A DNA stretch of 64,000 nucleotides, from NCBI GenBank assembly GCA_905221605.1, contig CAJNDS010002809.1:72001-136000 (forward strand), in the 5' to 3' direction. Below the pieces are notes generated by a model. That model saw only the letters and a list, made by a program, of their open reading frames with translations, searched no databases and was not told the origin of the DNA. This document shows, piece after piece, positions 40,101 to 41,835 of the stretch (positions are counted from its first letter, which is position 1; every line of letters starts with the position of its first letter). A program made the position numbers and the translations under genes. The stretch comes from Symbiodinium natans. Lineage: Eukaryota; Sar; Dinophyceae; Suessiales; Symbiodiniaceae.

Positions 40101-40688
40101 CAAGGCCTAAACCCTAAACCCCTAAACCCTAATCCCTAAACCCTAAACCCCAAGCCCCCCTAGAATCAAGCCCCAGCCCCAATCCTCCAGCCCGGATCCG
40201 TCAACCCTCAGCCCTCAACCCTAAGCCCTAAGCCCTAAACCCTAAACCCTAAACCCTAGCCCTAAACCCTAAACCCTCAGGTCAGCCCAAGTGCAGCTGA
40301 TCGAGTTGGGGTTTGAACCTTCGCGAAGCTATCATGTCAGAGACCTCTGGGCAAGGAGAGGCTCAGGATTTGGGGTTTAGGGTTTAGGGTTTAGGATGCA
40401 GCCATTGTTCCAGGGTTTAGGGTTCCCGGGTTTAGGGTTTAGGATTTAGGATGCAGCCAGGGTTTTGGGTTTCAGCGGTTTGGGGTTTAGGGTTTAGGGG
40501 TTTAGGAAGGGTTTAGGGTTCAGGGTTTAGGGTTCAGGGTTTAGGGTCTGGGGTTTTGGGGTTTAGGGGCTTACTGTAGGGTTTAGGGTTTAAAGCCCAG
40601 CTCCGGCGAGGAGAGACTTGCCACCAGTGTTTCAGGAGATGACCATGACGGCGGCCAGCGGCGACAGCCTGGCGCCTAGAGGCTGGAG
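5285..40688 (+). CDS. GH27 alpha-galactosidase-like gene with lectin exons (whole span)
   Basis: Ordered plus-strand exon islands match glycoside hydrolase family 27 along its length: signal peptide (5285), TPLMGWSSWYAFG (10.4 kb), DAGYRFANVDDGG (12.2 kb), PGFYMNNYICAE (15.5 kb), YNDLQLWSDLLEATG (16.6 kb), WCPFDLFRTAGD (18.1 kb), GCWAYPDTLD (18.8 kb), MSAPLMLSFDI (19.5 kb), VWDIITNE (19.8 kb), VIQVNQRWAG (20.0 kb) and, after ricin-B-like exons, YHVRDLWARR (40.3 kb). This family releases terminal alpha-galactose (or related sugars) from glycans using two aspartates. The signal peptide implies an exported or vacuolar enzyme. The gene is spread over 35 kb, hosts another gene and a LINE in its introns, and may be partly degenerate. 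Whether the lectin exons belong to the same transcript is inferred from order and strand only. Confidence 0.75.
6000..6150 (-). repeat. Degenerate CCCTAAA-type block
   Basis: Imperfect C-strand repeats (CCCTAAGA and CCCTTAAA variants) close the array-rich zone before a repeat-free stretch. Confidence 0.8.
6151..9540. other. Repeat-free, G/T-rich intronic block
   Basis: A 3.4-kb stretch without any telomere-type array, G/T-rich on this strand, inside the putative first intron of the GH27 gene. It has several open frames of 60-207 codons on both strands, but they overlap each other, lack recognisable motifs and have no exon context, so I do not call genes. The only internal structure I see is a 48-bp tandem repeat at about 7650-7800. 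It could be an old insertion, a regulatory region or a separate non-coding transcript. Confidence 0.5.
7650..7800. repeat. 48-bp tandem repeat, three units
   Basis: The motif TTGTTCCGTGACGTTTTGTC recurs with starts at 7671, 7719 and 7767, each about 20-25 bases after a GGGACCATAGT-like block. Period 48 keeps frame, so a 16-residue repeat appears in translation, but there is no other sign of coding. Confidence 0.8.
9580..9725 (-). repeat. CCTAGGACC-type derivative array
   Basis: About 15 units of a 9-10-bp variant, CCTCCTAGGAC / CCCTAGGAC, that grades into true CCCTAAA at 9722-9740. The unit contains the palindrome CCTAGG, which is not found in the parent heptamer. Confidence 0.9.
10414..10475 (+). 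CDS. GH27 exon: N-terminal barrel start
   Basis: The frame reads KALSSTPLMGWSSWYAFGAG. It corresponds to the first beta strand of GH27 enzymes, where the family has TPPMGWNSW(Y/N). The donor may be GC (GTC|GCAATT). The flanking sequence has TTTAGGG repeats at the left. This is the clearest single identifier of the gene. Confidence 0.8.
10757..10840. mobile_element. MITE, family F, copy 1
   Basis: Inverted ends GTTGGGTAACATTTT and AATATTATCCCAAC with a TACTTAGACCCAATTAGGAAT interior. The second copy at 16482-16565 has the same layout. Confidence 0.65.
10903..11045. mobile_element. MITE, family A, copy 1 (left end degraded)
   Basis: The right end, GTTACTGGGCTACCAAG, is intact. The left end is decayed to CCTCAGCCCAGTGGTG. 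The interior has GGTTCCCTAAA and CCAACCCCAAAAGGGGGTACCCT. Other copies: 21200, 41061 and 60695. Confidence 0.65.
11284..11418 (-). repeat. (CCCTAAA)n array, about 19 units
   Basis: A near-perfect C-strand array ending five bases before the acceptor of the next exon. Confidence 0.95.
11424..11469 (+). CDS. GH27 exon: first helix region
   Basis: After CCCTGTTCAG| the frame reads DQLLMEQTFRKLLNR. This fits the helix after strand 1 in GH27, where an acidic residue and then a run of helix precede the DAGY motif. It probably ends at A|GTGCG. Another CCCTAAA array follows at 11505-11605. Confidence 0.55.
11505..11604 (-). repeat. (CCCTAAA)n array, about 14 units
   Basis: A C-strand array directly downstream of the 46-nt exon. 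It has two internal variants (CCTTAAA and CACTAAA). Confidence 0.95.
12163..12230 (+). CDS. GH27 exon: DAGYRFANVDDGG strand
   Basis: The frame after TTTCCAG reads MTSLWDAGYRFANVDDGGAW. The family signature here is DAGY.Y(V/I)N(V/I)DD, the second barrel strand carrying substrate-binding aspartates. C-type repeats stand before it and G-type repeats after it. Confidence 0.8.
12406..13535 (+). CDS. Choloylglycine hydrolase / penicillin V acylase-like gene, frame break
   Basis: An Ntn-hydrolase of the linear amide C-N hydrolase family, nested in a GH27 intron. The start ATG at 12406 gives signal peptide MSSLVKSVLALLPISWG and then Cys, the expected N-terminal nucleophile. Next come PRTMEL (binding Arg), PRGGGNK, and after a frame change near 12595 GMNEAGLTVSALYL, LHWAIADPSGRSIIVEY, VMTNDPDIKWHWRNLN (catalytic Asn) and TSPSRFIRL (catalytic Arg). 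The usual Asp after the RTM motif is Glu here. The family cleaves amide bonds in bile salts, penicillin V or acyl-amino lactones. The substrate is unknown here. The two frames (12406-12612, 12597-13535) fit together with a one-base shift: a pseudogene lesion, a sequencing error or a tiny intron. It is intron-poor, unlike its host gene, which suggests a retrocopy. Confidence 0.8.
13882..13902. mobile_element. Fragment of MITE family B (right end only)
   Basis: AGTATAAGGGGAACATCCC matches the right terminus of family B. No left end is seen within 150 bp, so this looks like a solo end. Confidence 0.5.
14090..14170 (-). repeat. (CCCTAAA)n array, about 11 units
   Basis: A C-strand array ending about 20 bases before the next GH27 exon. 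Confidence 0.95.
14193..14290 (+). CDS. GH27 exon: substrate loop and RFP-like motif
   Basis: The frame reads GWQACRAGVDGSFHS and then EGRPLVNRSKFPDLRRL. It corresponds to the family segment W...R...G.....P.RFP.G, which links strand 2 to the next helix. It is bracketed by CCCTAAA (left) and TTTAGGG (right). The exact donor is uncertain. Confidence 0.65.
14320..14410 (+). repeat. TTTAGGG to TTTGGGG array
   Basis: Six perfect heptamers change abruptly to seven TTTGGGG units. Whole sub-blocks share the same point change, as expected of local unit amplification. Confidence 0.9.
14800..14905. mobile_element. MITE-like element, family E, diverged copy
   Basis: It shares GGTTCTGTAGTACGGGCCCTTG, GGGTATAT and AAGGGGTCCCCTTTTAAGGGGCCC with 4060-4210 and 44380-44450. 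The ends are degraded. Confidence 0.4.
15541..15590 (+). CDS. GH27 exon: PGFYMNNYICAE
   Basis: A textbook 3' splice site (T-rich tract, then TTTCGCAG) opens a 50-nt exon reading PGFYMNNYICAESSPR before a GT donor (CGCG|GTGGTG). GH27 has GLK.G.Y...C.C here, the strand that forms part of the active-site pocket. Confidence 0.7.
15668..15810. mobile_element. MITE-like element, family C, copy 2, with telomere repeats inside
   Basis: The ends are GAGGTTCATGGGTACTTTGAACCCC and GGTGATAAGTACCCATGAACCTCCTAGTAG. Between the two halves lies a five-unit CCCTAAA block (15738-15776). The block interrupts the palindrome of an otherwise ordinary copy. Confidence 0.65.
15818..15893 (+). CDS. GH27 exon (probable): EIYMRNMTLDRS
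   Basis: The frame reads PEGEIYMRNMTLDRSCFNLG and then FLK before AAGCC|GTAGTA. By position it should encode the helix between the C.C strand and the catalytic (V)K.D strand. The family resemblance is weak, but order, strand and flanking arrays fit. Confidence 0.45.
16350..16408 (+). repeat. (TTTAGGG)n array, about 8 units
   Basis: A G-strand array that ends in a poly-C tract just upstream of MITE F copy 2. Confidence 0.9.
16482..16565. mobile_element. MITE, family F, copy 2, abutting an exon
   Basis: The ends GTTGGGTAACATTTTACATG and TTTTTAATATTATCCCAACC match copy 1. The element stops about six bases before the AG of the next exon (CATCAACAAG|GACAG), so its right end forms the end of the intron. 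Confidence 0.65.
16572..16669 (+). CDS. GH27 exon: YNDLQLWSDLLEATGSPI
   Basis: The frame reads DSGSVYNDLQLWSDLLEATG and then SPIAIDAGPGTWR, ending TTGGAG|GTCC. It matches the family stretch D(G/S).....L..AL...GRPI.....C(E/H)W that follows the catalytic nucleophile strand. The nucleophile Asp itself should be encoded at the preceding exon junction. Confidence 0.75.
16685..16755 (-). repeat. (CCCTAAA)n array, about 10 units
   Basis: A C-strand array immediately after the exon. This is one of the few clear exceptions to the orientation rule. Confidence 0.95.
16944..17042. mobile_element. MITE, family B, copy 3, with direct repeats
   Basis: About 99 bp, GGTGTTCCCCCTTATACT at the left and AGTATAAGGGGAAACATCCC at the right. 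The nonamer ATTGGGAGC occurs on both sides (16933 and 17046), consistent with a target-site duplication. Confidence 0.75.
18001..18080 (+). repeat. (TTTAGGG)n array, about 11 units
   Basis: A perfect G-strand array in the intron before the WCPF exon. Confidence 0.95.
18125..18227 (+). CDS. GH27 exon: WCPFDLFRTAGD
   Basis: After AGCCAG| the frame reads WCPFDLFRTAGDLHSVGLDV and continues to NQSRL at a possible GT donor. GH27 has WC(P).....R.SGD at this point. The Arg and Asp belong to the catalytic pocket, the Asp of the RTSGD motif being the acid/base in well-studied members. This is a strong identification. Confidence 0.8.
18476..18608. mobile_element. MITE-like element, family E, copy 2
   Basis: Inverted ends AGGGTAGCTACATGG and CCATTGAAACTACCCCT. 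The interior has GGTCCCTTAAACGGGGATCCC and GGGCCCATACGTCCG. It is palindromic overall and non-coding. Confidence 0.55.
18646..18735. mobile_element. MITE-like element, family I, copy 2
   Basis: A partner of 250-354, with GGGGGTTCA at the left and TGGAACCCCC at the right. The stepped motif AACCTTAGGGAGT...GGAACCTGG is conserved. Confidence 0.4.
18845..18912 (+). CDS. GH27 exon: GCWAYPDTLD
   Basis: After CTTGTCAG| the frame reads VGCWAYPDTLDASALPAMRS. It matches the family's G.WNDPDML segment in its GCWAYPDML form. The end is uncertain. No GT lies at the right place, so a GC or GA donor is likely. Confidence 0.75.
19260..19281 (+). CDS. GH27 micro-exon SQFGAYA
   Basis: A 22-nt exon between TGGCAG| and a GC donor (TATGCA|GCGGGG). 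It fits in phase to the next exon, giving FGAYA then VMSAPLMLSFD, which is the family sequence HFALW.....PL....D. It is too short for gene finders. Confidence 0.65.
19513..19572 (+). CDS. GH27 exon: MSAPLMLSFDI
   Basis: Exactly 60 nt, phase 0 at both ends. AG|GTC opens VMSAPLMLSFDILDDGKLLE, then GT. The barrel strand with APL(L/M)(L/I)..D(L/I) is conserved across GH27. Confidence 0.8.
19805..19828 (+). CDS. GH27 micro-exon VWDIITNE, GA donor
   Basis: A 24-nt exon after CCGGAG|. Reading on past GAG meets GACCTGA (stop), whereas ending at AACGAG|GAGACC and joining the next exon restores the family sequence ...I.TN.E.I.VNQ. The donor would then be GA, one of the non-canonical donors known in dinoflagellates. 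Confidence 0.65.
20033..20090 (+). CDS. GH27 exon: EVIQVNQRWAG
   Basis: After TTGCGAG| the frame reads EVIQVNQRWAGAAGRLPL. The VNQ motif ends the catalytic barrel in GH27. A CCCTAAA block precedes it and GGGTTCA/GGGTTTA repeats follow. Confidence 0.8.
20606..20680 (+). CDS. GH27 or lectin exon: HERLFAWAQPCG
   Basis: The open frame reads RKWSPHAGHERLFAWAQPCG and then PAEAG up to a GGGTTTAGGG donor. It could be the family's (V/L)WAKPL strand at the start of the C-terminal beta domain. It is classified here by order and weak likeness. Confidence 0.5.
20684..20785 (+). repeat. (TTTAGGG)n array, about 14 units
   Basis: A perfect G-strand array that starts directly at the exon's donor, then decays through TTTGGGG variants to 20920. 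Confidence 0.95.
21200..21314. mobile_element. MITE, family A, copy 2
   Basis: Ends CTTGGTAGCCCCGTGGTACC and GGTGACTGGGCTACAAAG. AAGTTGCCATA stands just left of the element and again three bases right of it, which looks like a long target duplication. Confidence 0.75.
21436..21726 (-). repeat. Degenerate CCCCAAA/CCCTAAA region with a short GC-rich island
   Basis: Irregular C-strand repeats surround a GC-rich island at about 21463-21530 that is open in more than one frame. I cannot choose a frame or assign it. The long minus-strand open frame here is made of repeats. Confidence 0.5.
21977..22056 (+). CDS. Ricin-B-lectin-like exon 1
   Basis: The frame reads QVTWRGRCLSWADGAAILDC and then QQAERPSPG. 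The pattern RCL....(G)....L..C(D/Q) is that of a ricin B beta-trefoil repeat, a galactose-binding fold. It follows a C-type array. Confidence 0.55.
22322..22380. other. Short non-repeat spacer
   Basis: A unique sequence between a poorly conserved block and a short CCCTAAA array. I see no clear reading frame or splice context. Confidence 0.3.
22785..23020 (-). repeat. Derivative array CCCTATAAA / CCCTATCAG
   Basis: C-strand repeats with an expanded 9-10-bp unit (CCCTATAAA, CCCTGTAAG). It is another local variant of the telomere unit. Confidence 0.8.
23043..23115. mobile_element. MITE-like element, family E, fragment
   Basis: AAGGGTAGTTTCATGGGCCCTTAATTTGG plus GGGGTTCTGAAGTATGGGCCCTTGGG matches the left half of 3990-4226. 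It is truncated by a CCCCAAA array. Confidence 0.5.
23115..23220 (-). repeat. (CCCCAAA)n array, about 15 units
   Basis: A homogeneous C-to-T variant of the heptamer (TTTGGGG on the other strand). It then switches to CCCTAAA for a further ten units. Confidence 0.95.
23321..23390 (+). CDS. Ricin-B-lectin-like exon 2: LLRLAPCNAS
   Basis: After GGCAG| the frame reads LLRLAPCNASTPSASDSVWK and then FH before a GT. The L.L..C......Q.W (here VW) pattern is the second half of a beta-trefoil repeat. Confidence 0.6.
23880..24010 (+). CDS. Unassigned exon-like island in the lectin zone
   Basis: A GC-rich island between G-type arrays, open in two frames (one includes CNVQNDLGFRRGPCVG, which could be lectin-like). 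The frame is not decided. Confidence 0.3.
24029..24119 (+). repeat. (TTTAGGG)n array, about 13 units
   Basis: A perfect G-strand array after the unassigned island. Confidence 0.95.
24501..24549 (+). CDS. Ricin-B-lectin-like exon 3: CWEITGCSTAEDAE
   Basis: After CTGAAG| the frame reads GGCWEITGCSTAEDAEAG. The C(W/L)EI..C......E pattern resembles a trefoil repeat start. It is bracketed by a C-type array at the left and G-type repeats at the right. Confidence 0.5.
24883..24924 (+). CDS. Unassigned small exon: VGVNFGCKVRWH
   Basis: After TGCCAAG| a 42-nt frame reads VGVNFGCKVRWHAE before a GGGGTTTAGGG donor region. It is flanked by CCCTAAA and TTTAGGG arrays as expected for an exon, and is possibly part of the lectin. 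Confidence 0.4.
25615..25733 (-). repeat. (CCCTAAA)n array, about 17 units, at the LINE 3' end
   Basis: A perfect array. Read on the minus strand it is (TTTAGGG)17 and directly follows the 3' end of the LINE, in the position of a retrotransposon tail. Confidence 0.95.
25870..29835 (-). CDS. LINE ORF2: endonuclease and reverse transcriptase
   Basis: A single open frame of 1321 codons. An apurinic-type endonuclease domain lies in the N-terminal part, with HFFIAGDFNVQP near residue 263. Reverse transcriptase follows: FALMGDFQKAFPSC (strand A, catalytic Asp) near 745, LPEGGCLGPILYPL near 800, and the catalytic box as LLLHADDPVFLASS near 906, with His where most elements have Tyr or Phe. A C-terminal zinc motif CIACDKSVQGPLAHVLLSC lies near 1241 (zf-RVT type). 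It would nick target DNA and copy its RNA in place. The start ATG at 29835 is the first after the microsatellite. No frameshift is seen. Confidence 0.85.
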   Translation of the reverse strand: MRGMTDQLSEHMSCMGRRAVEHRQKYPAAPVDHATFGILQHTWTRLVKEGERLLNWPVPLNARHGNVLSLVDKLHKVIAAGLESAAQVRCLIPPCSPKSELQCPNLKIGVGNPGKTGCVSVDGSSVIWSKLLGRPWSAITAMDKLGLHILGLPAARLRSGIALAGCPGWNLECRGGPSYFSCAVIWKQHGPFQFEPISEVGSDCRIWLSISRSGLALGYCAFIAMPTQASTEHDTRWLLEMEGLDSDMLKLASSWDSPNPPHFFIAGDFNVQPAVLSGQADPKPRRDLALRSFLNKWSVSLLNPSVAGARPRLIRLPVRKTEVSIREGDTHHAGNPRAIDLVLCSRHTRAEVIVHNSLHCASSGCSWEVCADFCMSDHFLIEITVSASGDVEDVSSAQPQLPRQWHMPRRWASSLIRIAPAVRELCSLVRSARDCLELESRDCRRVSGLAFRRWVLDCFCWVHCFFASVARDGWVHPTCSPAVPCHTSSRVHMSSHTDDSARIVGEVQSLLAGGNLPVTVAQKCFKFLRKNKVPTPVCMRKNGVLLSPLETHKEWCNRLTSQCSGPVIPDASVLASMRQSVSSMMGRAWKKCGQGPLDRDISEPEVRAVLSSWQSSAAISPDLIPRAALQADQEDWICLVWLLCQLAGPARWALRPSLWRWSCLGTAFKKGSVSEFSSWRLLFVRSQMGLLQEGVLALQLRPAIWSHLLEGQSGYIRSSDDPVFALSELRQLAVASQNRCVFALMGDFQKAFPSCWRDDIIHLAAKCPLVSGGVLHLLGDALASDLVSVFFGGFSVLPVLEGLPEGGCLGPILYPLIPDSLSQIMAREKCGVAIRPDLPANWESHRWSGQGVPQPHLVASLLHDLNTRRHVPDSSELQADPDLEASAARAIDLRDQNRLCLLLHADDPVFLASSWGELCRMVLMIERWAPAHGARFHISDNKTLVFRLGGFGQMQHIFFRPSPSATCASLSRGSGPHRWLGWMWTEDGGALETLQARLHAASGVFSTLAGLCSSNVVPLPFVLKLFEGKVDACMRPGRWLFAVLATDAAQILDDAYARWARILLGVPSWMPAHAVFWELGWSLSGMARAVLDVAMRRARMQCWDSDDLFRRIFDAASHSATDDTWSSKSLRLLREWGIRDFCEGNMHLGIREYKRYVKHVLEARCLEKQQSCIQSSTCFLSWRVIYPKLAPHDLLASILKQPMSWSSLLASRALCRLRLNLFPLGHRQGSFSKARVVKCIACDKSVQGPLAHVLLSCERFAEARGALASCECPAEGSVSGILCLQPGQEGFEELLALAREVQDYVFAYWRERSRPLRMLLP
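29870..31470. repeat. CA-rich microsatellite within the LINE
   Basis: About 1.6 kb of CA, CACG/CGCA, ACAGAC and CACACC tracts, for example near-pure (CA)n at 30516-30560 and (ACAGAC)n at 31157-31235. The composition gives valine/cysteine open frames in three minus frames, all artefacts. It lies exactly between ORF1 and ORF2. Confidence 0.9.
31654..32889 (-). CDS. LINE ORF1 (putative RNA-binding protein)
   Basis: A 411-codon open frame immediately upstream of ORF2 in element orientation. It starts MDSVLESIMQASASMLQDAG and has a basic KKRKAD stretch near residue 90, an acidic middle, Cys/His-containing segments, and a C-terminal part (HVSEVKRLLAQDGFTTIGV to about residue 400). I see no canonical gag zinc knuckle. 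By position and strand it is ORF1, which in LINEs binds the element RNA. The family is not recognised. Confidence 0.65.
   Translation of the reverse strand: MDSVLESIMQASASMLQDAGSDKERVKVILTTAAADILEHLGLSEPATNVIDYVRDLKKGLQVGRIRADYVVKAACDELRAQSKKRKADNLSQSTLDIFLRCQKPRCEEPAESPLLSDTSSWDESCPSALPCVEDNIEQLDGEDVGEHYRSNAKSLLLKVRTCLQQGDIHTALALLDSLSSHVGYVGDEFMECLLVTISGHSACCKPMAPASEQTCSEHTKGLTQLLMECPARERESVGARHACVTPSTCANLTSLHGIPEHDLLTSRKCIASNTSAVDPARWKRLLKPTAAGRTPSLQEILGLAARFPEPPARPLYSHVSEVKRLLAQDGFTTIGVLIKPQGLSGSVAIYLKSAKVIIQGKTVEAKAAMESLISRWTDPWPVGGPAAKRIGAAWANIPSPQEARSLQCLG
33086..33409 (-). promoter_or_regulatory. LINE 5' monomers, three 108-bp units
   Basis: Units begin CCCAAGGCCC at 33086, 33194 and 33302 (as read on the plus strand), spacing 108 and 108. 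Conserved blocks are ACCGCTCACT(A/T)CAGCGGCC, TCTCAGGTAACC and GGGACTCGAGCC. Tandem 5' UTR monomers upstream of ORF1 act as promoters in some LINEs. That role is inferred here from position only. CCGCT...AGCGG is a small palindrome. Confidence 0.7.
33795..33990 (-). repeat. (CCCTAAA)n array, about 28 units: longest in window
   Basis: A perfect C-strand array of roughly 196 bp, ending 30 bases before the next lectin exon acceptor. Confidence 0.97.
34024..34108 (+). CDS. Ricin-B-lectin-like exon 4
   Basis: After CCCCCAG| the frame reads GCAANGAWRFNRSQILAA within a longer open stretch. (C)......(Q/A)W.F.....I is the end of one trefoil repeat. The next exon supplies the following repeat start, so the two fit in order. 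Confidence 0.55.
34315..34407 (+). CDS. Ricin-B-lectin exon 5: GKCLQVDLRDG...QQWK
   Basis: The frame reads VMDGKCLQVDLRDGRSVNVG and then SCTGQSHQQWK. It is a complete beta-trefoil repeat with the QxW motif (QQW) and the CL.V......V....C.G signature. This is the strongest lectin match in the window. The donor is probably GC (TGGAAG|GCGATA). The fold binds galactose-type sugars, which suits an alpha-galactosidase partner. Confidence 0.8.
34720..34785 (+). repeat. (TTTAGGG)n array, about 9 units
   Basis: A G-strand array preceded by three TTAAGGG units. Confidence 0.95.
35030..35109 (+). CDS. Ricin-B-lectin-like exon 6: HHPGECVDSG
   Basis: After GGCAAG| the frame reads VDGALIRSLHHPGECVDSG and continues through a Pro-rich stretch. 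It resembles the start of another trefoil repeat (I.......CVD.G). The right edge is not clear. GA and GC donors are possible. Confidence 0.5.
35403..35490 (-). repeat. (CCCTAAA)n array, about 12 units
   Basis: A C-strand array in a stretch (35170-35760) that otherwise holds variant repeats, a poly-G tract at 35214-35230 and no clear exon. Confidence 0.95.
35768..35826 (+). CDS. Unassigned exon-like island
   Basis: An open frame reading VVGLPAGSEASRVREFLLS after CCGAG|. An alternative frame is also open. G-type repeats stand on both sides. The family is not recognised. Confidence 0.3.
36063..36138 (-). repeat. (CCCTAAA)n array, about 11 units
   Basis: A C-strand array. The stretch 36140-36660 that follows is mostly unique, with a poly-G tract at 36429 and part of a family G element near 36590-36640. 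Confidence 0.95.
36663..36742 (+). CDS. Unassigned exon: DACDPSAPAAYPVRFEGEQ
   Basis: An open island with convincing coding character, reading DACDPSAPAAYPVRFEGEQM and then YAGHG. It follows TTACTTAG|G. It sits between lectin exons, so it is probably part of the same gene. No family match is recalled. Confidence 0.4.
37199..37290. mobile_element. MITE-like element, family D, copy 2
   Basis: GGTTTACGAAAACAAGATATT at the left, AGGACCCCAACAAGGTACCC and GAATTTCGGAAGCCC at the right. The right 40 bases are almost identical to 2665-2706. Confidence 0.65.
37365..37605 (-). repeat. Mosaic CCCTAAA / CCCTTTAAA array
   Basis: Perfect heptamers, then CCCTAAG units, then seven CCCTTTAAA nonamers, then heptamers again. 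Sub-blocks are internally homogeneous. Confidence 0.95.
37613..37675 (+). CDS. Ricin-B-lectin-like exon 7: GDLCLRALRG
   Basis: After CCACAAG| the frame reads GDLCLRALRGRPSPFGPLQL. GDLCL(R/T)A suggests another trefoil repeat. It is bracketed by C-type and G-type arrays. Confidence 0.45.
38512..38585 (+). repeat. (TTTAGGG)n array, about 10 units
   Basis: A G-strand array. Between 37700 and 39320 I see only variant arrays, poly-G tracts, an AT tract (39045-39063) and no convincing exon. Confidence 0.95.
39323..39401 (+). CDS. Unassigned exon: NSKARLRLLLNRGSDSPSL
   Basis: A 79-nt open island after CAAAAG|, ending CTCAG|GTCTGG, with frame LLNNSKARLRLLLNRGSDSP and then SLCLVS. C-type array before, G-type after. 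It sits between the lectin zone and the GH27 C-terminal exons. Its place suggests the end of the insertion or the start of the beta domain. Confidence 0.45.
39535..39603 (+). repeat. (GGGTTCA)n array, about 10 units
   Basis: A homogeneous TTCAGGG variant array. The same variant is used at 20105-20145 and 35685-35725. Confidence 0.95.
39668..39776. mobile_element. MITE-like element, family D, reverse copy
   Basis: GGGGGGTACCTTACCGGGGTCC, AAGGGGATCCTACTATGTGG and ATATGTTCGTAAACCCCCC match family D in the opposite orientation. Confidence 0.5.
39840..39930 (+). repeat. (TTTAGGG)n array, about 13 units
   Basis: A perfect G-strand array directly before a family C element. Confidence 0.95.
39945..40017. 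mobile_element. MITE-like element, family C, copy 3
   Basis: AAGGTTCATGGGTACTTAAAAG at the left and CATGAACCTCCAAGTAG at the right, with GGGGCCCTAGATGGGG inside. It is only about 73 bp. Confidence 0.6.
40281..40356 (+). CDS. GH27 exon: C-terminal domain, YHVRDLWARR
   Basis: After CCCTCAG| the frame reads SAQVQLIELGFEPSRSYHVR and then DLWARR. The family's C-terminal beta domain has the motif (Y/F).VRDLW..(K/R). The exon is bracketed by CCCTAAA and TTTAGGG. The donor is probably GC (GAGAG|GCTCAG). It shows that the GH27 gene continues to here or that a second GH27 fragment is present. Confidence 0.75.
40600..40688 (+). CDS. GH27 exon (probable): end of beta domain
   Basis: The frame reads PPVFQEMTMTAASGDSLAPR and then GW before GGAG|GTTCC. 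The family usually ends with a strand ..(V)..H(G/D)(V/S)...L. The match is weak but the order is right. Confidence 0.4.
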
Positions 40689-41060
40689 GTTCCGATTTCA
40701 GGCTTAGAGGCTTAGAGGCTTAGAGGAGGTTTAGGGTTTAGGGTTTAGGGTTTAGGGTTTAGGGTTTCGGGTTTCGGGTTTCGGGTTTCGGGTTTAGGGT
40801 TTAGGGTTTAGGGTTTAGGCTTTAAACCGGTTTAGGGTTTAGGGTTGAGGGTGTGCGGGTTCTAGAGAGGGACGCCTCCCGCAATTCTTCACGACTGAGG
40901 TCAGCTGCTACTCCTGACACCACTATCTGTGGGCCAAGAGATGCAAGTTTGAAGAGGCAGCTCGGCACTTACTTTTGCGCACCTGGATTTTTGGGGGGCA
41001 AAGTTCACTTCAACTCTGCAGATGAGAGTGGCGGCCTGCTTTGGCTGAGGCCTTGTGCTG

Positions 41061-41159
41061 CTTGGTAGCCCAGTGGTACCCTTTACCCTTTTTTTGTCCC
41101 TTATACAATAGCCAACCCAACAAAGGGTGCCCTTATTTTGAGGTTACTGTGCTACCAAG
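41061..41159. mobile_element. MITE, family A, copy 3
   Basis: A 99-bp copy with CTTGGTAGCCCAGTGGTACC at the left and GTTACTGTGCTACCAAG at the right. GCTG occurs directly on both sides (a possible 4-bp target duplication). Confidence 0.8.
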
Positions 41160-41580
41160 GCTGGTAGAGCTGGCCGCTTCGGCCAGTGGAGTTTCGGCCC
41201 CTGGCCTGACGTCTCCACGACTGCTGGGAGCAAGCCGAGGGCGAGGGAAAAGGAGGCTCCTTGCCATTCCACCGGATTCCAGCGGTGGATGAGCTGTCGG
41301 AGATGAAGAGTGCCATCTTGGAAAGCCGTCAAGCACCACACCACCGTCCCTCAACTGGCTCGCCTGGAGGAGCCCCCCCCGGGCGCCGGACGCCTCTGCC
41401 CATGGGGTGTGCAATCTGCAGAAGTGACTCCTTTTGCATGCGGGAGGTTTCCCCCTATTTGGGGAAAAATGCCCGTAAGGGACACCGATGTCTTCCGGCA
41501 CGTTATGTAGAAGTTACGGTCGACGGCGGCGAAGGCTTCCGCCAGCCGGCCTCGCGGGGACGGCGTGCTCAGTGAATTCC
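41160..41580. other. Unique GC-rich stretch, open on both strands
   Basis: A repeat-free block after the MITE with overlapping open frames on plus (to 41578, containing MGCAICRSDSFCMREVSPY) and minus (41501-41133). It may be a terminal exon plus 3' UTR of the GH27 gene or a separate small gene. Neither frame has a motif I recognise. Confidence 0.25.
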
Positions 41581-41744
41581 TTCCAGAGCCCTTGTCAACC
41601 GGTCCTAATGTAACTGCGATGAAGAACAATCACCACGAAAGGGTTTCCCGACCTCTTCGTTGCCCCCTTTCTGCTTCCCGTCCGAGAGCCATGGCCTTCT
41701 GGTGTTTAGCAAGGAATGGATTCCTGCAATATCGGGCGCTTAGC

Positions 41745-41835
41745 AATTAGAATAGGGCTTCGGGCGGTTATTATAGCATGAATATTTAGGGACCATGCGG
41801 AAAGAATACTAGCAATTCTTCCGACCCGGCCTTTT
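41745..41835. mobile_element. MITE-like element, family H, copy 1
   Basis: TTAGAATAGGGCTTCGGGCGG, TTATAGCATGAATATTTAGGGACCAT and ATACTAGCAATTCTTCCG are shared with 43527-43620 and partly with 47815-47875. Confidence 0.5.

Noticed and set aside
41133-41501. 122-codon minus-strand frame
   Set aside because: It is antisense to an equally open plus-strand frame in a GC-rich unique block, with no motif in either. It was left as an undecided region and not called a gene.
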